A DNA stretch of 64,000 nt, from NCBI GenBank assembly GCA_025358085.1, contig JANYKT010000159.1, positions 88,935-152,934 on the forward strand. The letters run 5' to 3'. Position 1 is the first letter of the stretch. Each line of letters begins with the position of its first letter. This document shows positions 31,724 to 41,871 of this stretch, in pieces. This DNA comes from Deltaproteobacteria bacterium (lineage in GTDB: Bacteria > Myxococcota > Myxococcia > Myxococcales > 40CM-4-68-19). The position numbers and the translations under genes are program-made. A model generated the notes under the pieces. It worked only from the letters and a program-made list of their open reading frames with translations. It did not search any database and had not been told where the DNA came from.

Positions 31724-32587
31724 TCAGCCGAGCGCGATGCGCGCAGGGACGGCTGCATAAGCGCGGGGAACCAGCGCCCGCAAGAGCGCGAGAAAGCGGC
31801 CCGAGGCCAGCTTCGCCACCTCGACCACCTCTTCGTGCGTGAGCTGGTGCTGGGCGAGTCCCGCCGCGAGGTTCGTGATGCAGGAGATCCCGCAGACCGG
31901 CAGGCCCATATGGGCAGCGGCAATCACCTCGGGAACGGTGCTCATCCCGACGGCGTCAGCGCCCAAAGCGCGCGACATGCGGATCTCCGCGGGCGATTCA
32001 TAAGAGGGTCCATTCCATTGCAGATAGACTCCCTTCTGCAGCGGCACCCCGGCCTCGGCCCCCGCTGCCTCCAGTGCCTCGGCCAGCCGCGCATCATAAG
32101 CGCGCGAGATATCGGGAAAGCGCGGCCCGAGTGCATCCTCATTGAGCCCGATTAAGGGATTGCGGCCGGTCATATTGATATGGTCGGTGATGCGCATCAG
32201 ATCGCCGGGGGCAAAAGCAGGATTGGTCCCGCCCGCTGCATTGGTGACCACCAGGGCGCGCGCCCCCAGCACGCCGAAGACCCGCGCCGGAAACGCAACG
32301 GTCGCGGCGTCGTGGCCTTCATAGCCGTGCAGCCGGCCCTGCAGCGCGAGCACCGGAACGCCAGCCAGCGTTCCCGCTACCAGCCGGCCTTTGTGTCCGT
32401 GCACGGTCGCCCGCGGAAAGCCCGGCAGCGAGGAGAAAGGCATCGACCGGGCGTTGTTCAGCTCATCCCCGAAGCTACCCAGGCCAGAGCCGAGCACGAC
32501 GGCAAGCGCCGATTCGTCAGCAGGCAATCCCAGTCCCGCTCGAACTGCGGCTGCGCACTCGATAGCCAACCTGGTCCATGAAGACAT
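31724..32587 (-). CDS. punA: purine-nucleoside phosphorylase
   Basis: VVLGSGLGSFGDEL, VHGHKGRLVAG, LQGRLHGYEGH, VTNAAGG. Confidence 0.93.
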   Translation of the reverse strand: MSSWTRLAIECAAAVRAGLGLPADESALAVVLGSGLGSFGDELNNARSMPFSSLPGFPRATVHGHKGRLVAGTLAGVPVLALQGRLHGYEGHDAATVAFPARVFGVLGARALVVTNAAGGTNPAFAPGDLMRITDHINMTGRNPLIGLNEDALGPRFPDISRAYDARLAEALEAAGAEAGVPLQKGVYLQWNGPSYESPAEIRMSRALGADAVGMSTVPEVIAAAHMGLPVCGISCITNLAAGLAQHQLTHEEVVEVAKLASGRFLALLRALVPRAYAAVPARIALG

Positions 32588-32652
32588 GGGGGCTCCTCTA
32601 GTCGAAACAATCGGCCGCCACAAGCGAGAGGAAGCTTGGCGCGGCGCGTGTT

Positions 32653-33342
32653 ATGCACCCCAACATGAGTTTCCACGAAGTGAAAGAGCTGCTCGAGACC
32701 GGCGGCGTGACGATGGTCATCATCGTCCTCGGCTCGATTGCCGCGGTGGTCATTGGAATTGAGCGCATCCTTTTTCTGCGCGGTTTTTCGGTCAAGGCGC
32801 AGCAGCTGCACGAAACAGTCGTCAAGGCGCTCTTGAAGGGCGACGCGCAGAACGCCATGCACGAGTGCGACCGCTCTCACATCCCGACTGCCGGCATCTA
32901 TCGCGCCGCGGTGGACCGCGCCGCCAGGCCCGAACGCGTTCCCGACGCGGTGGACCGCGCCCGCCGGGAGGTGGTGCAGGCCCTCCGCTCGCCTCTCTGG
33001 ATCCTCGGTACGCTCGGCGCCGTGATGCCCTTCGTCGGCCTCTTTGGCACCGTCTGGGGCATCCTCAAATCGTTCCGTCAGATGGCCGCGGCCGGGACCG
33101 GCGGCTTCGCGGTGGTGGCCTCGGGCATCTCCGAGGCGCTGATCACCACCGCCGGCGGCATCGCCGTCGCCGTCGAAGCGGTCGTGCTCTACAATTATTT
33201 CCAGGCGCGCGTGTCCCGCGAATCGTTCGACCTGACGCTCAAGTGCGACGAGCTCGCTGAGATCGTCCAGGACAAGGCAGCCGAGTTGGCCGGCCCGCGC
33301 GGCGCTGGCGCCGGTGAATCCCGCTCCGTGGCCAACTCATGA
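32653..33342 (+). CDS. exbB: MotA/TolQ/ExbB proton channel family protein
   Basis: Three TM segments; GTLGAVMPFVGLFGTVWGILKSF signature. Confidence 0.9.
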   Translation: MHPNMSFHEVKELLETGGVTMVIIVLGSIAAVVIGIERILFLRGFSVKAQQLHETVVKALLKGDAQNAMHECDRSHIPTAGIYRAAVDRAARPERVPDAVDRARREVVQALRSPLWILGTLGAVMPFVGLFGTVWGILKSFRQMAAAGTGGFAVVASGISEALITTAGGIAVAVEAVVLYNYFQARVSRESFDLTLKCDELAEIVQDKAAELAGPRGAGAGESRSVANS

Positions 33343-33352
33343 GGAGCATGCC

Positions 33353-33811
33353 ATGTCGATGAGCGGGCCCCGCGGGTCGCACCACCAGGACGACGAAGAG
33401 GGACCGGCGGTCTTCGCCGATATCAACATCACGCCGCTCACCGATATCTTTCTGGTGCTGCTGATCATCTTCATGGTCACCTCCACCGCGCTGGTCGAAT
33501 CGGGCCAGGGCGGCGCGGGCGCGGGCGTTCGCGTGGACCTGCCCAAGGGCCAGGCGCGCGAGATCAAGCAGATGGCGCGCGACTTTCCGGTCGCCATCCT
33601 GGCCGACGGCACCACAGTGGTGGAAGGCAAGACCATCGATATGGGCGCTTTGAAAGAGCGGCTGCAGAAGCTGTTGAAAGAGTCGCCCGACGCGCAGGTG
33701 ATCATCCAGGCCGACACCGGCGTGCACCACGGCAAGGTGGTTGAAGTCATGGAGGTGGCGAAGTCCGTCGGGGTCGAGCGGCTCGCCATTGCTACCGAGG
33801 CGGCGCCGTAG
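33353..33811 (+). CDS. exbD: ExbD/TolR family biopolymer transport protein
   Basis: DINITPLTDIFLVLLIIFMVT signature; start MSMSGPRG. Confidence 0.9.
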   Translation: MSMSGPRGSHHQDDEEGPAVFADINITPLTDIFLVLLIIFMVTSTALVESGQGGAGAGVRVDLPKGQAREIKQMARDFPVAILADGTTVVEGKTIDMGALKERLQKLLKESPDAQVIIQADTGVHHGKVVEVMEVAKSVGVERLAIATEAAP

Positions 33812-33833
33812 AGCGGAGCCGCAAAGGAAGCGA

Positions 33834-34409
33834 TTACGGACGCGCGACGATGGCAACTTGCGGGAGCGTGTGGAGCTCGAATCGGACCGTGAGCGGATCG
33901 TACGCCTTGAGCGCGCCCAGCATGGCGGATGGCGGCTCGACCCCGAAGTCGCTCATCAGCAACGGAACCGCTCCAATCGCGTAGATCGAGCCGTCGGAAC
34001 TGGTGGCCGCTTCGACCACGAATGTCACCCGGCGCGTACGGCCGGCGATGGTGAGCGCGCCCGTCGCCTGCAGGACCACGCCTTCACCCGCCACCCGCTC
34101 GGTCGAGAGAAGCCGATATTCGATGGCCGGGTGTTCATCGGACTTGAGGGCGTCGCGCAGCTTTCCATTGAAGAAGCGGCTGCCGCAGTCGAGGTCGGTC
34201 ACGGGGACCCGCAGCGCCAGACTGCGCGCGGGCTGGGCCGACGCGGAGACCTCGGCGCCCGCCCTGGCGTCGACGGTCCTGGCCGTGCAGGACCAAGGGT
34301 GAAAGTTCGTATCACCTTCAATCCAGAGCTTGCTCTCCTTTGCGAGTTTGATTGGTCTGGCTTGCGCCAGGGCGGTCAGCACGAGGAGGACACTTAACAA
34401 GGCGGACAT
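33834..34409 (-). CDS. YceI-family lipocalin-like protein
   Basis: 191 aa, SKLWIEGDTNFHPWSCTA and C-terminal VRFELHTLP; signal-like N-terminus. Confidence 0.8.
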   Translation of the reverse strand: MSALLSVLLVLTALAQARPIKLAKESKLWIEGDTNFHPWSCTARTVDARAGAEVSASAQPARSLALRVPVTDLDCGSRFFNGKLRDALKSDEHPAIEYRLLSTERVAGEGVVLQATGALTIAGRTRRVTFVVEAATSSDGSIYAIGAVPLLMSDFGVEPPSAMLGALKAYDPLTVRFELHTLPQVAIVARP

Positions 34410-34663
34410 TTGATGCCTCCCGATGCTTCAACAAGCGACCAGACGCTTCGTGCACGGACACGGAATCAATTCGCTGATATCCACGATTCATGCCGGGGGC
34501 CTTTCCGACGGGAGGCACGCTGCAAACGCAGCGGTTGCGCGGACCTGGTGTGACCGAACGCGCAAACCATGCGCGTTGCCTGGCAGAAGCGCCCGTCGGC
34601 CGTCATTCGAATTGAAGCCATGGCACGGGCGCTGCAGAGCTTCGCAAGCAAAGGAGAACGCCA

Positions 34664-35004
34664 ATGCTGAGCAGCCTCTTCCTCATCGCGCAGGTCGCCG
34701 TTTCGCAAGGAGCGCCGTTTGCACTCGCGCCCGAGAGCAAGATCTGGATCGAGGGTGATTCAAATATTCATCCCTGGTCCTGCAAGGCGACCAGACTGAA
34801 AGCAAACATCACCGCCGACGTGACCGCCGAGCAGCCTGCGCGCAGTCTCGCGCTGCAGATCCCGGTGGAAGCCCTCGAATGTGGCAGCGGGCTGATGAAC
34901 AGCAATCTCCGCAAAGCCCTCAAGGCCGAGAATTACCCGCGCTGCTGGTGAAGTTCGAGATCCACACCCTGCCGCTCCCCGCGGCCCACGCTTCTGTGCC
35001 TTGA
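34664..35004 (+). pseudogene. YceI-family gene with internal deletion and frame change
   Basis: ORF 34664..34951 matches the N-terminal half of 33834..34409, then terminates; the conserved C-terminus LLVKFEIHTLP continues in another frame directly after the junction. Confidence 0.75.
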
Positions 35005-35007
35005 GAT

Positions 35008-36132
35008 TCAATCGAGGCTCGCGTCCTCGTCGTCTTCAGCGGGGCCGGAGATCCGCTCGCGGCGACGGGCGCTCTCCAGCACCTCCTCGAGCTTGCCGAG
35101 AAGGTCCTTGTTTCCATCCTGCTGATAACGCGCCAATGACTGCTCGAATTCGGGAATGCGCTCGAGAAATCCGGCGAGCCGGGCAGTGGTGATCTCGTCG
35201 GCGTAGAGCCCGTATCCTTCCGCCTCGAGATACCGGCAATTCAGCACCTGCTCAAATTGCTTGCCGACCGGCTGCGCCAGCATGGGTTTGTGCAGATAGA
35301 CCGCCTCGCCCATCAGCGTGAAGCCGCCGCTCGCCACCACTCCGCGAGCGGTGCGCAGGTCATCGATGAAGCCCTGCTCGCTGAATGGCCGATAGAGTAA
35401 ATTTCCCTCGCGCAGATCCTCTTTCAGTTCGCGCCGCAGACCATAGATGCGGCACTCGATCCCCGAGGCTTTCAATATCCCGGGAAGCTCCTTGTTGGTC
35501 GTATAGGTCTGATAGACGAGCAAGTGATTGCCGCGCTCGGACTTTGCCGCCAGGATCTCCGGTCTCAGGATGGGCGGGTGCAGCGTGGTCCTGCGCTTGC
35601 GCACGGGCGGATAGAAGAAGGTGCTGATCAGGTAATGCCAGGCTCCCGGCACCTTGGTCTTGATGAGCGCCCTGGCAATCTGGAAATCGGCTTGGTGGCC
35701 CTCGATCAGCGCGGGGTCGTGCTTGCAGCGATTGATGATCTGCATGTTATCGACCGAGATGACAGGGAGCCTGTGATTGACGGCGTAGAGATAGCTCCAG
35801 CTCTCGAAGTCCGAGACCACCACGTCGGGCTTGAACTCATTGGCAAGGTCGAAGTATGCGCGCAGGTTGCGAGGCCAGCCGCCGGCCACCGCGCCCTTCA
35901 GGTTCTCGAGCAGCGTCTTGCTATTCGAGACCTGATTGTTCTCGGTGACGATGGTGAAGCCCCAGATCTTCTTCACCGCCAGGTGCTCGCCTGCCCGCTT
36001 GGCGAGGTAATCGTGCGCACGGCCCGAAACCACCACCTGCACGTCGTGGTGCTTGACCAGCTCGTCGAGGACGACGCGCGACCGGATGGCGTGCCCCATG
36101 CCTTCGCCGACAACGCCGTAGAGGATTCGCAT
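35008..36132 (-). CDS. MJ1255/VC2487-type glycosyltransferase (GT-B)
   Basis: MRILYGVVGEGMGHAIRSRVVLDEL; SGGFTLMGEAVYLHKPML. Confidence 0.85.
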   Translation of the reverse strand: MRILYGVVGEGMGHAIRSRVVLDELVKHHDVQVVVSGRAHDYLAKRAGEHLAVKKIWGFTIVTENNQVSNSKTLLENLKGAVAGGWPRNLRAYFDLANEFKPDVVVSDFESWSYLYAVNHRLPVISVDNMQIINRCKHDPALIEGHQADFQIARALIKTKVPGAWHYLISTFFYPPVRKRRTTLHPPILRPEILAAKSERGNHLLVYQTYTTNKELPGILKASGIECRIYGLRRELKEDLREGNLLYRPFSEQGFIDDLRTARGVVASGGFTLMGEAVYLHKPMLAQPVGKQFEQVLNCRYLEAEGYGLYADEITTARLAGFLERIPEFEQSLARYQQDGNKDLLGKLEEVLESARRRERISGPAEDDEDASLD

Positions 36133-36178
36133 GCGACTCTTTTACCGCTGCTCGAGCGCGGGTGTACGATTCGCCGCG

Positions 36179-37255
36179 ATGCGGCTCAGCGACGAAGTGA
36201 TTACGCGCTCACTCGGCGACGATCTACCGGTCGGTATCTGGGTTGCGCGCGCCCCTGGCGGCGACTTCGTCTACGCGAACCGGGCCTTCCGCGAAATCAT
36301 GGGAATGGAGGCGCGCAGCGACGTCGCCGCCGGCGAGTACGTCGCGCCCTACGGCATCTGCACGCGCGCCGGCGAACTCTATCCGGAGAACCGGATGCCG
36401 TTCATACGCGCGCTCGAAGCCGGAACCACGGTGGTCGTTGACGACATCGTCATTCACCGCAGCGACGGCGGCCGCGTCCACATCCGCGCGCAGGCCCGCC
36501 CGGTCTCGCATGAGGGCCTTGTTTCGCACGTCGTGATTGTCTTTATCGATATCACCCGCGAAGTGGAGGCCGAGTCGCGGCTGCGGATGGCGCAGAGGAT
36601 GGAGTCCATCGGCACGCTTGCCGGCGGTATCGCGCACGACTTCAACAACCTGCTCGCGGTGGTGCAGCTGGTCTCGTCGTCGCTCTCCTCGCGCGAGCAG
36701 GACCCGGCGAAGCTCGAAGCGCTCCAGAACATCCAGCAGGCCGCCGACAGCGGCGCGCAGCTGACCCGCGCCTTGCTCGGCCTTGCCCGCAGCAGCAGCG
36801 GCCGCCCGCTGCTCGCGCGCGTGCAGTTGAACGAGGTAGTCGCAGGCGTCGAGCAGATCGTCCGGCGCACGCTGGGCTCGCACATCTCCGTCGAGCTATC
36901 GCTGGCGAGCCGCGCCGAGGTAATGGGCGAGCGCTCACAGCTGGAGCAGGTGGTCATGAACCTGGTGCTCAATGCGCGCGATGCCATGGCGGAGGGCGGC
37001 GCGCTGGTCTTGCGCACGCGCGACGAGCCCGCCGAGGTGGTGCTCGAGGTGGCGGACACCGGCAGCGGCATCGCGCCCGAACTGCGGCAGCGCATCTTCG
37101 AGCCCTACTTCACCACCCGCACCGGCGTCGGCACCGGGCTCGGGCTGGCCACGGTCTTCAGCATCGTGCAGGGCCACGGCGGCAGCATCGCAGCGCTCGA
37201 CAACGCCCCGAGCGGCACGACCATGCGCGTCCAGCTGCCCTCGGCAAAAGCCTGA
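36179..37255 (+). CDS. PAS-domain sensor histidine kinase, orphan in this window
   Basis: PAS N-terminus, GIAHDFNNLLAVVQ H-box, HATPase VMNLVLNARDAM, DTGSGI. Confidence 0.9.
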   Translation: MRLSDEVITRSLGDDLPVGIWVARAPGGDFVYANRAFREIMGMEARSDVAAGEYVAPYGICTRAGELYPENRMPFIRALEAGTTVVVDDIVIHRSDGGRVHIRAQARPVSHEGLVSHVVIVFIDITREVEAESRLRMAQRMESIGTLAGGIAHDFNNLLAVVQLVSSSLSSREQDPAKLEALQNIQQAADSGAQLTRALLGLARSSSGRPLLARVQLNEVVAGVEQIVRRTLGSHISVELSLASRAEVMGERSQLEQVVMNLVLNARDAMAEGGALVLRTRDEPAEVVLEVADTGSGIAPELRQRIFEPYFTTRTGVGTGLGLATVFSIVQGHGGSIAALDNAPSGTTMRVQLPSAKA

Positions 37256-37260
37256 AAATT

Positions 37261-38577
37261 CTAGCTGATGCGCTCGAGCACCAGCGGCTTCTGTTCCGCC
37301 GGTTCGGTGCCGATCTGCGCCGCCACGAGCAGGCGCGCCTCTCCGCGATCGAGCCGCTCCGCCGTTGCCGCGTGCAGCTCGGCCAACGTCTCTCCTGCGT
37401 GCACCTCGTCGCCGACGCGCTTGCGCAACAGTAACCCGGCCGCGTGATCGACCAGGTCCTCCTTGCGCGCGCGCCCCGCGCCCAGCTCCACCGCCGCAAG
37501 CCCGACCAGCTCCGCGTCCAGCGAAGACAGCACGCCCGAGCGGGTCGCCTTGACTTCGCGCCTCAGCTTGGGCTGCGGCAGTCGCGATGGATCCTCGATG
37601 CAGGCCGCATCGCCGCCCTGCGCTTCGATGAGCTGCGCGAAGCGCCGGAGCGCGGTGCCGTCCTTGAGCGCGGTCTCGAGCCGCCGGCGGGCCAGGAGCG
37701 GGTCGCGGCCCACTCCCGGCGCGTCCCCCGCGAGCAGCATTTCGACGCCCAGCCGCAGCGTCAGCTCGCGCACGTCGGCAGGCCCGTCGTCGCGCAGGAT
37801 ATCAATCGACTCCTGCACTTCGACCGCGTTGCCGACGGCGAAACCAAGCGGCGCGTCCATATTCGTCAAGAGCGCAGTGCAGCCGCGGCCCACCGCGCGG
37901 CAGAGGTCGACCATGGTGCGCGCCAGCAGCCGCGCGTCGTCCAATGACTTCATGAATGCTCCACGCCCGACTTTCACGTCCAGCACCAGCGCGTCGATGC
38001 CCTCCGCCAGCTTCTTGGAAAGGATGCTCGAGGCAATCAGCGGCACCGATTCCACCGTCGCCGTCGCGTCGCGCAGCGCATACAGCTTGCGATCAGCGGG
38101 CGCGATCTCGGTGGTCTGGCCAATCAAACAAACGCCCAGGGTATTCACCAGCTCGATAAAGCGCGCGATGGGAAGCTGGACCGCGAAGCCCGGAATGCTC
38201 TCGAGTTTGTCGAGGGTACCGCCGGTATGGCCGAGCCCCCGCCCGCTCACCATGGGCACGCGGACCCCGCAGACGGCGACCAGCGGCGCGAGCGGCAGCG
38301 AGATCTTGTCGCCGACGCCGCCGGTAGAGTGCTTGTCCACCTTGCGGCCGGGAATTCCGGAGAGGTCCAGCACCTGGCCCGAGTGCAGCATGGCATCGAG
38401 CCACGCGGGCAGCTCGGTCTTGACGTCGAGTCCGCGGAAGAAAACGGCCATCAGGAAGGCGGCGAGCTGGTCGTCGCCGATGCTGCCGTCGGTGGCGCCG
38501 CGAATCAGGAAGCGCAGCTCTTCTTCTTCGAGACGGCCGCCGTCCCGCTTCTTGCGAATGAGGTCGTACGCGCGCAT
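37261..38577 (-). CDS. deoA: thymidine/pyrimidine-nucleoside phosphorylase
   Basis: [26 protein letters not shown] signature. Confidence 0.95.
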   Translation of the reverse strand: MRAYDLIRKKRDGGRLEEEELRFLIRGATDGSIGDDQLAAFLMAVFFRGLDVKTELPAWLDAMLHSGQVLDLSGIPGRKVDKHSTGGVGDKISLPLAPLVAVCGVRVPMVSGRGLGHTGGTLDKLESIPGFAVQLPIARFIELVNTLGVCLIGQTTEIAPADRKLYALRDATATVESVPLIASSILSKKLAEGIDALVLDVKVGRGAFMKSLDDARLLARTMVDLCRAVGRGCTALLTNMDAPLGFAVGNAVEVQESIDILRDDGPADVRELTLRLGVEMLLAGDAPGVGRDPLLARRRLETALKDGTALRRFAQLIEAQGGDAACIEDPSRLPQPKLRREVKATRSGVLSSLDAELVGLAAVELGAGRARKEDLVDHAAGLLLRKRVGDEVHAGETLAELHAATAERLDRGEARLLVAAQIGTEPAEQKPLVLERIS

Positions 38578-38675
38578 GGGCGGCGCAAGCTGCCCGTTTT
38601 CAGAGGAGGCGTCAACGCAGCCGGAACTCCCCGTTCCCGTCGACAGGCGGGCCTCGGACGGTTAATCAGGCCCGC

Positions 38676-40802
38676 ATGTCGATCATCGAGCCGGGGCCGG
38701 GCGCAGCGGAGTTTCCCCACGAGCTGTCCGCACGGCTCGGGCAGGCAGTCGCGGCACGCAAGGACCCGCCACGCACGAAGCACTTGCGCGCGGACGGGAG
38801 CGCGCTTTTTACCAACCGGCTGGCGCTGCAGACGTCTCCCTATCTCTTGCAGCACGCGCACAATCCCGTCGCCTGGTATGCTTGGGGCGAAGAGGCTTTC
38901 GCCCGCGCGCGGGTCGAGGACAAGCCGGTCTTCCTCAGCGTTGGTTACTCCACCTGCCATTGGTGTCACGTCATGGAGGAGGAGTCTTTTGAAGACCTGG
39001 AGATCGCGCAGCTGATCAATCAACTGTATGTGCCAATCAAGGTGGACCGCGAGGAGCGGCCCGACGTCGATGCTGTCTATATGCAGGCCGTGCAGATGCT
39101 CACCCAGCACGGCGGCTGGCCGATGACCGTCTTTCTCACGCCTGACAAGAAGCCTTTCTTCGGTGGCACCTATTTCCCGCCGCGCGACGGCGAGCGCGGC
39201 GCGCGGGTGGGCTTTCGCACGATTTTGCTTGAGCTCGACCGCGTCTATCGGACCGAGCGGGAGCGGGCGGTGCAATCGGCCGAGCAGATCGCGGCGGCGG
39301 TGCGCGACAGCCTCGCAGCCGAAGCGCCCACTGGACTGCCGGGCACCCTCTCGCTCGATGGCGCGTTTGCACATGCACGGGAAATCTATGACGCTCTCGA
39401 AGGCGGCGTCCGGCGCGCGCCCAAGTTTCCTTCCTCATTGAATACCCGCTTCCTGCTTCGCTACTTCAAGCGCACCGGCGAACCGGAAGCCCTGCAGATG
39501 GCGGTGCATACCCTCGAGAAGATGGCGCTCGGAGGCATCTATGATCAGGTGGGCGGCGGCTTTCACCGCTATTCCACCGACGCGCGCTGGCTGGTCCCTC
39601 ATTTCGAGAAGATGCTTTATGACAATGCCTTGCTCGTTCCTGCTTATGTCGAGGGATACCAGGTCACGGGCGCGCCGTTCCTGCGTCATATCGCGATTGA
39701 GGTGCTCGATTATGTCGCGCGCGAAATGACCGGCCCTGCGGGCGGATTCTGGTCGGCCACCGACGCCGACAGCGAAGGAGAGGAAGGCACCTTCTTCGTC
39801 TGGACGCCCGCGCAGCTGGTTCAGGTGCTGGGCGAGGCGGATGGCGCGCAGGTGGCGCAGCTGTTTGGCGTGACTGCCGGGGGGAACTTTGAAGGCAATA
39901 GTGTTCTGTCGCTGGCGCGTGTGCCGACGGTCGACGAGCGGAGCTTGCTTGATCGCGTCCGGCCGAAGCTCTATGCGGCGCGCGCGGGGCGGCCACCGCC
40001 GTTGACAGATCACAAGATCTTGACCTCCTGGAATGGACTGATGATCTCGGCGTTCGCGCGCGCGGGGCTCGCGCTCGACCGGCCCGACTTCGTTCAGCGC
40101 GGCGCGGCGGCCGCGGACTATCTCCTGCGCGAGCGCGTCGCGGGCGGCAAGCTGCTGCGCACCTCGGCGGGCCACGAGGGGCTGCTCGAGGACCACTCCT
40201 TTTTCGCGGCCGGTCTGCTGGATCTGTTCGAGGCGACCGGCGAGAAGCGCTGGCTTTCTGCTGCTATCGAGTTGCACGCGCAGCTGTCCGCGCGATTCGC
40301 CGACCCGCAGGGCGGCTTCTTCCGCACCGCGACCGACGCCGAAGAGCTGCTCGCCCGCGAGAAGCCTGCTTATGACGGCGCCGAGCCCACCGGCAACTCC
40401 GTGGCGGCGCTCACGCTGCTGCGGCTCGAAGCAATCACCTCCGACGCCGCCTATCGCGCGCAGGCCGAGGCGTTGCTCAAATGCTTCGGCGCGCTGCTGG
40501 CGGGCGCCCCCGCGGCGCTCGGCGAGATGTTGCTCGCGGTGGACTTCCTTCTGTCCGAGCCGCGCGAAGTGGTGCTGGTGCGGCCCCGCGGCGGCGACGA
40601 TTCCGCGCTCCTGACGACCGTGCGCTCGCAGTTCTCTCCGTCCCAGGTGCTGGTCCGCCACGAGGACGGAGCCGCGCCCGCGACGCCGCTCGCCCGCGAC
40701 CGGCCTGCAAAGGACGGCGTTCCGACCGCTTATGTCTGTCGTCGCGGCGCCTGCCAGTTGCCCGTCACCGAGCCGTCGCAGCTGGCCGCGCTGCTGCGCT
40801 GA
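38676..40802 (+). CDS. DUF255 thioredoxin-domain protein (YyaL/SSP411 family)
   Basis: [17 protein letters not shown] and GGTYFPP motifs, 708 aa. Confidence 0.92.
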   Translation: MSIIEPGPGAAEFPHELSARLGQAVAARKDPPRTKHLRADGSALFTNRLALQTSPYLLQHAHNPVAWYAWGEEAFARARVEDKPVFLSVGYSTCHWCHVMEEESFEDLEIAQLINQLYVPIKVDREERPDVDAVYMQAVQMLTQHGGWPMTVFLTPDKKPFFGGTYFPPRDGERGARVGFRTILLELDRVYRTERERAVQSAEQIAAAVRDSLAAEAPTGLPGTLSLDGAFAHAREIYDALEGGVRRAPKFPSSLNTRFLLRYFKRTGEPEALQMAVHTLEKMALGGIYDQVGGGFHRYSTDARWLVPHFEKMLYDNALLVPAYVEGYQVTGAPFLRHIAIEVLDYVAREMTGPAGGFWSATDADSEGEEGTFFVWTPAQLVQVLGEADGAQVAQLFGVTAGGNFEGNSVLSLARVPTVDERSLLDRVRPKLYAARAGRPPPLTDHKILTSWNGLMISAFARAGLALDRPDFVQRGAAAADYLLRERVAGGKLLRTSAGHEGLLEDHSFFAAGLLDLFEATGEKRWLSAAIELHAQLSARFADPQGGFFRTATDAEELLAREKPAYDGAEPTGNSVAALTLLRLEAITSDAAYRAQAEALLKCFGALLAGAPAALGEMLLAVDFLLSEPREVVLVRPRGGDDSALLTTVRSQFSPSQVLVRHEDGAAPATPLARDRPAKDGVPTAYVCRRGACQLPVTEPSQLAALLR

Positions 40803-41050
40803 GCTGCTCTGGTCAGGGCCGCAGAAACAGTAGTGCCGACCAGGTCCCGTCGAAGAGCGCCTGCTGCCCGGGCGGGGCAGCGACGAGCGCCGCGGTCTGT
40901 CCGGGTTTGAGCAATAGCTTCCGCGGCACGGTCATCATTCCTGCATCCTACCGGATTGAAGCGGAGATCTTTCAAGGCGGGCTTCGGCGATTTGATTCGC
41001 GGTAGTTTGGCTGCGGTGAGCCGAAGCCGACCGATACCACTGGAGACACC

Positions 41051-41740
41051 ATGAGTGCCCGGCCTTATGTGATTTGCCACATGATGAGTTCGGTGGACGG
41101 ACGCATCCAGTCCAAGCGCTGGGCTTTCGAGGGTGCGGCCCGCTTCTTCGAGGTGCAAGCAGCGAAGATCAAGGTTGATGCCTGGATGGTCGGCCGGACA
41201 ACCATGCAGGAGTTCTCCAGCCATAAGCCGCGAGGCAAGGCCAAACCCGCGCCCCGCATTCCAAAAACAGACTTCATTGCATCGTTTCGATCAAAGACCT
41301 TCGCCGTGGCAATCGACCCGTCGGGCAAGTGCAGCTGGGACTCGAACGAAGTCGACGGCGATCACGTCATTGAGGTGCTGACTGAAAAGGTCTCGTCCAG
41401 CTATCTGCACCATCTGCAGGAAAACGGTGTCTCCTATATCTTTGGCGGAAAGAGCGAACTCAACTTGAAGCTGGTGCTCGAAAAGCTCCGGAAGCTTTTC
41501 GGCATTGAGCGCGTCCGGCTCGACGGCGGCGGCGGCAACAATGGCTCTTTCCTCAAGGCCGGCCTGATTGACGAGCTGAGTCTGGTCCTGATGCCCGTAG
41601 CCGATGGCTCACTGCAGACTCCGACTGTCTTCGACGTCGAGCCGGGAACTACGCGCCGAACCGCGGCGAAGCTTGCGCTCAAATCCGTCAAGCGCCTCGA
41701 AGGCGGCGCGCTCTGGCTGCGCTATCGCATCGAGCAATAG
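41051..41740 (+). CDS. RibD C-terminal/dihydrofolate-reductase-like protein
   Basis: RPYVICHMMSSVDGRI, RLDGGGGNNGSFLKAGLIDELSLVLMPV. Confidence 0.88.
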   Translation: MSARPYVICHMMSSVDGRIQSKRWAFEGAARFFEVQAAKIKVDAWMVGRTTMQEFSSHKPRGKAKPAPRIPKTDFIASFRSKTFAVAIDPSGKCSWDSNEVDGDHVIEVLTEKVSSSYLHHLQENGVSYIFGGKSELNLKLVLEKLRKLFGIERVRLDGGGGNNGSFLKAGLIDELSLVLMPVADGSLQTPTVFDVEPGTTRRTAAKLALKSVKRLEGGALWLRYRIEQ

Positions 41741-41871
41741 GTTTTCGAAGCTGCCTCGCCGCGCGCGGCCAGCTCGTCGTCGAAGCGCTCGAACGCCAAC
41801 GCGGAGAGGTGCGGATCCAGCACTGACCGAACGGTACGCCACGTTTGAATTCTTTTGTTATAAGCGCGCGC

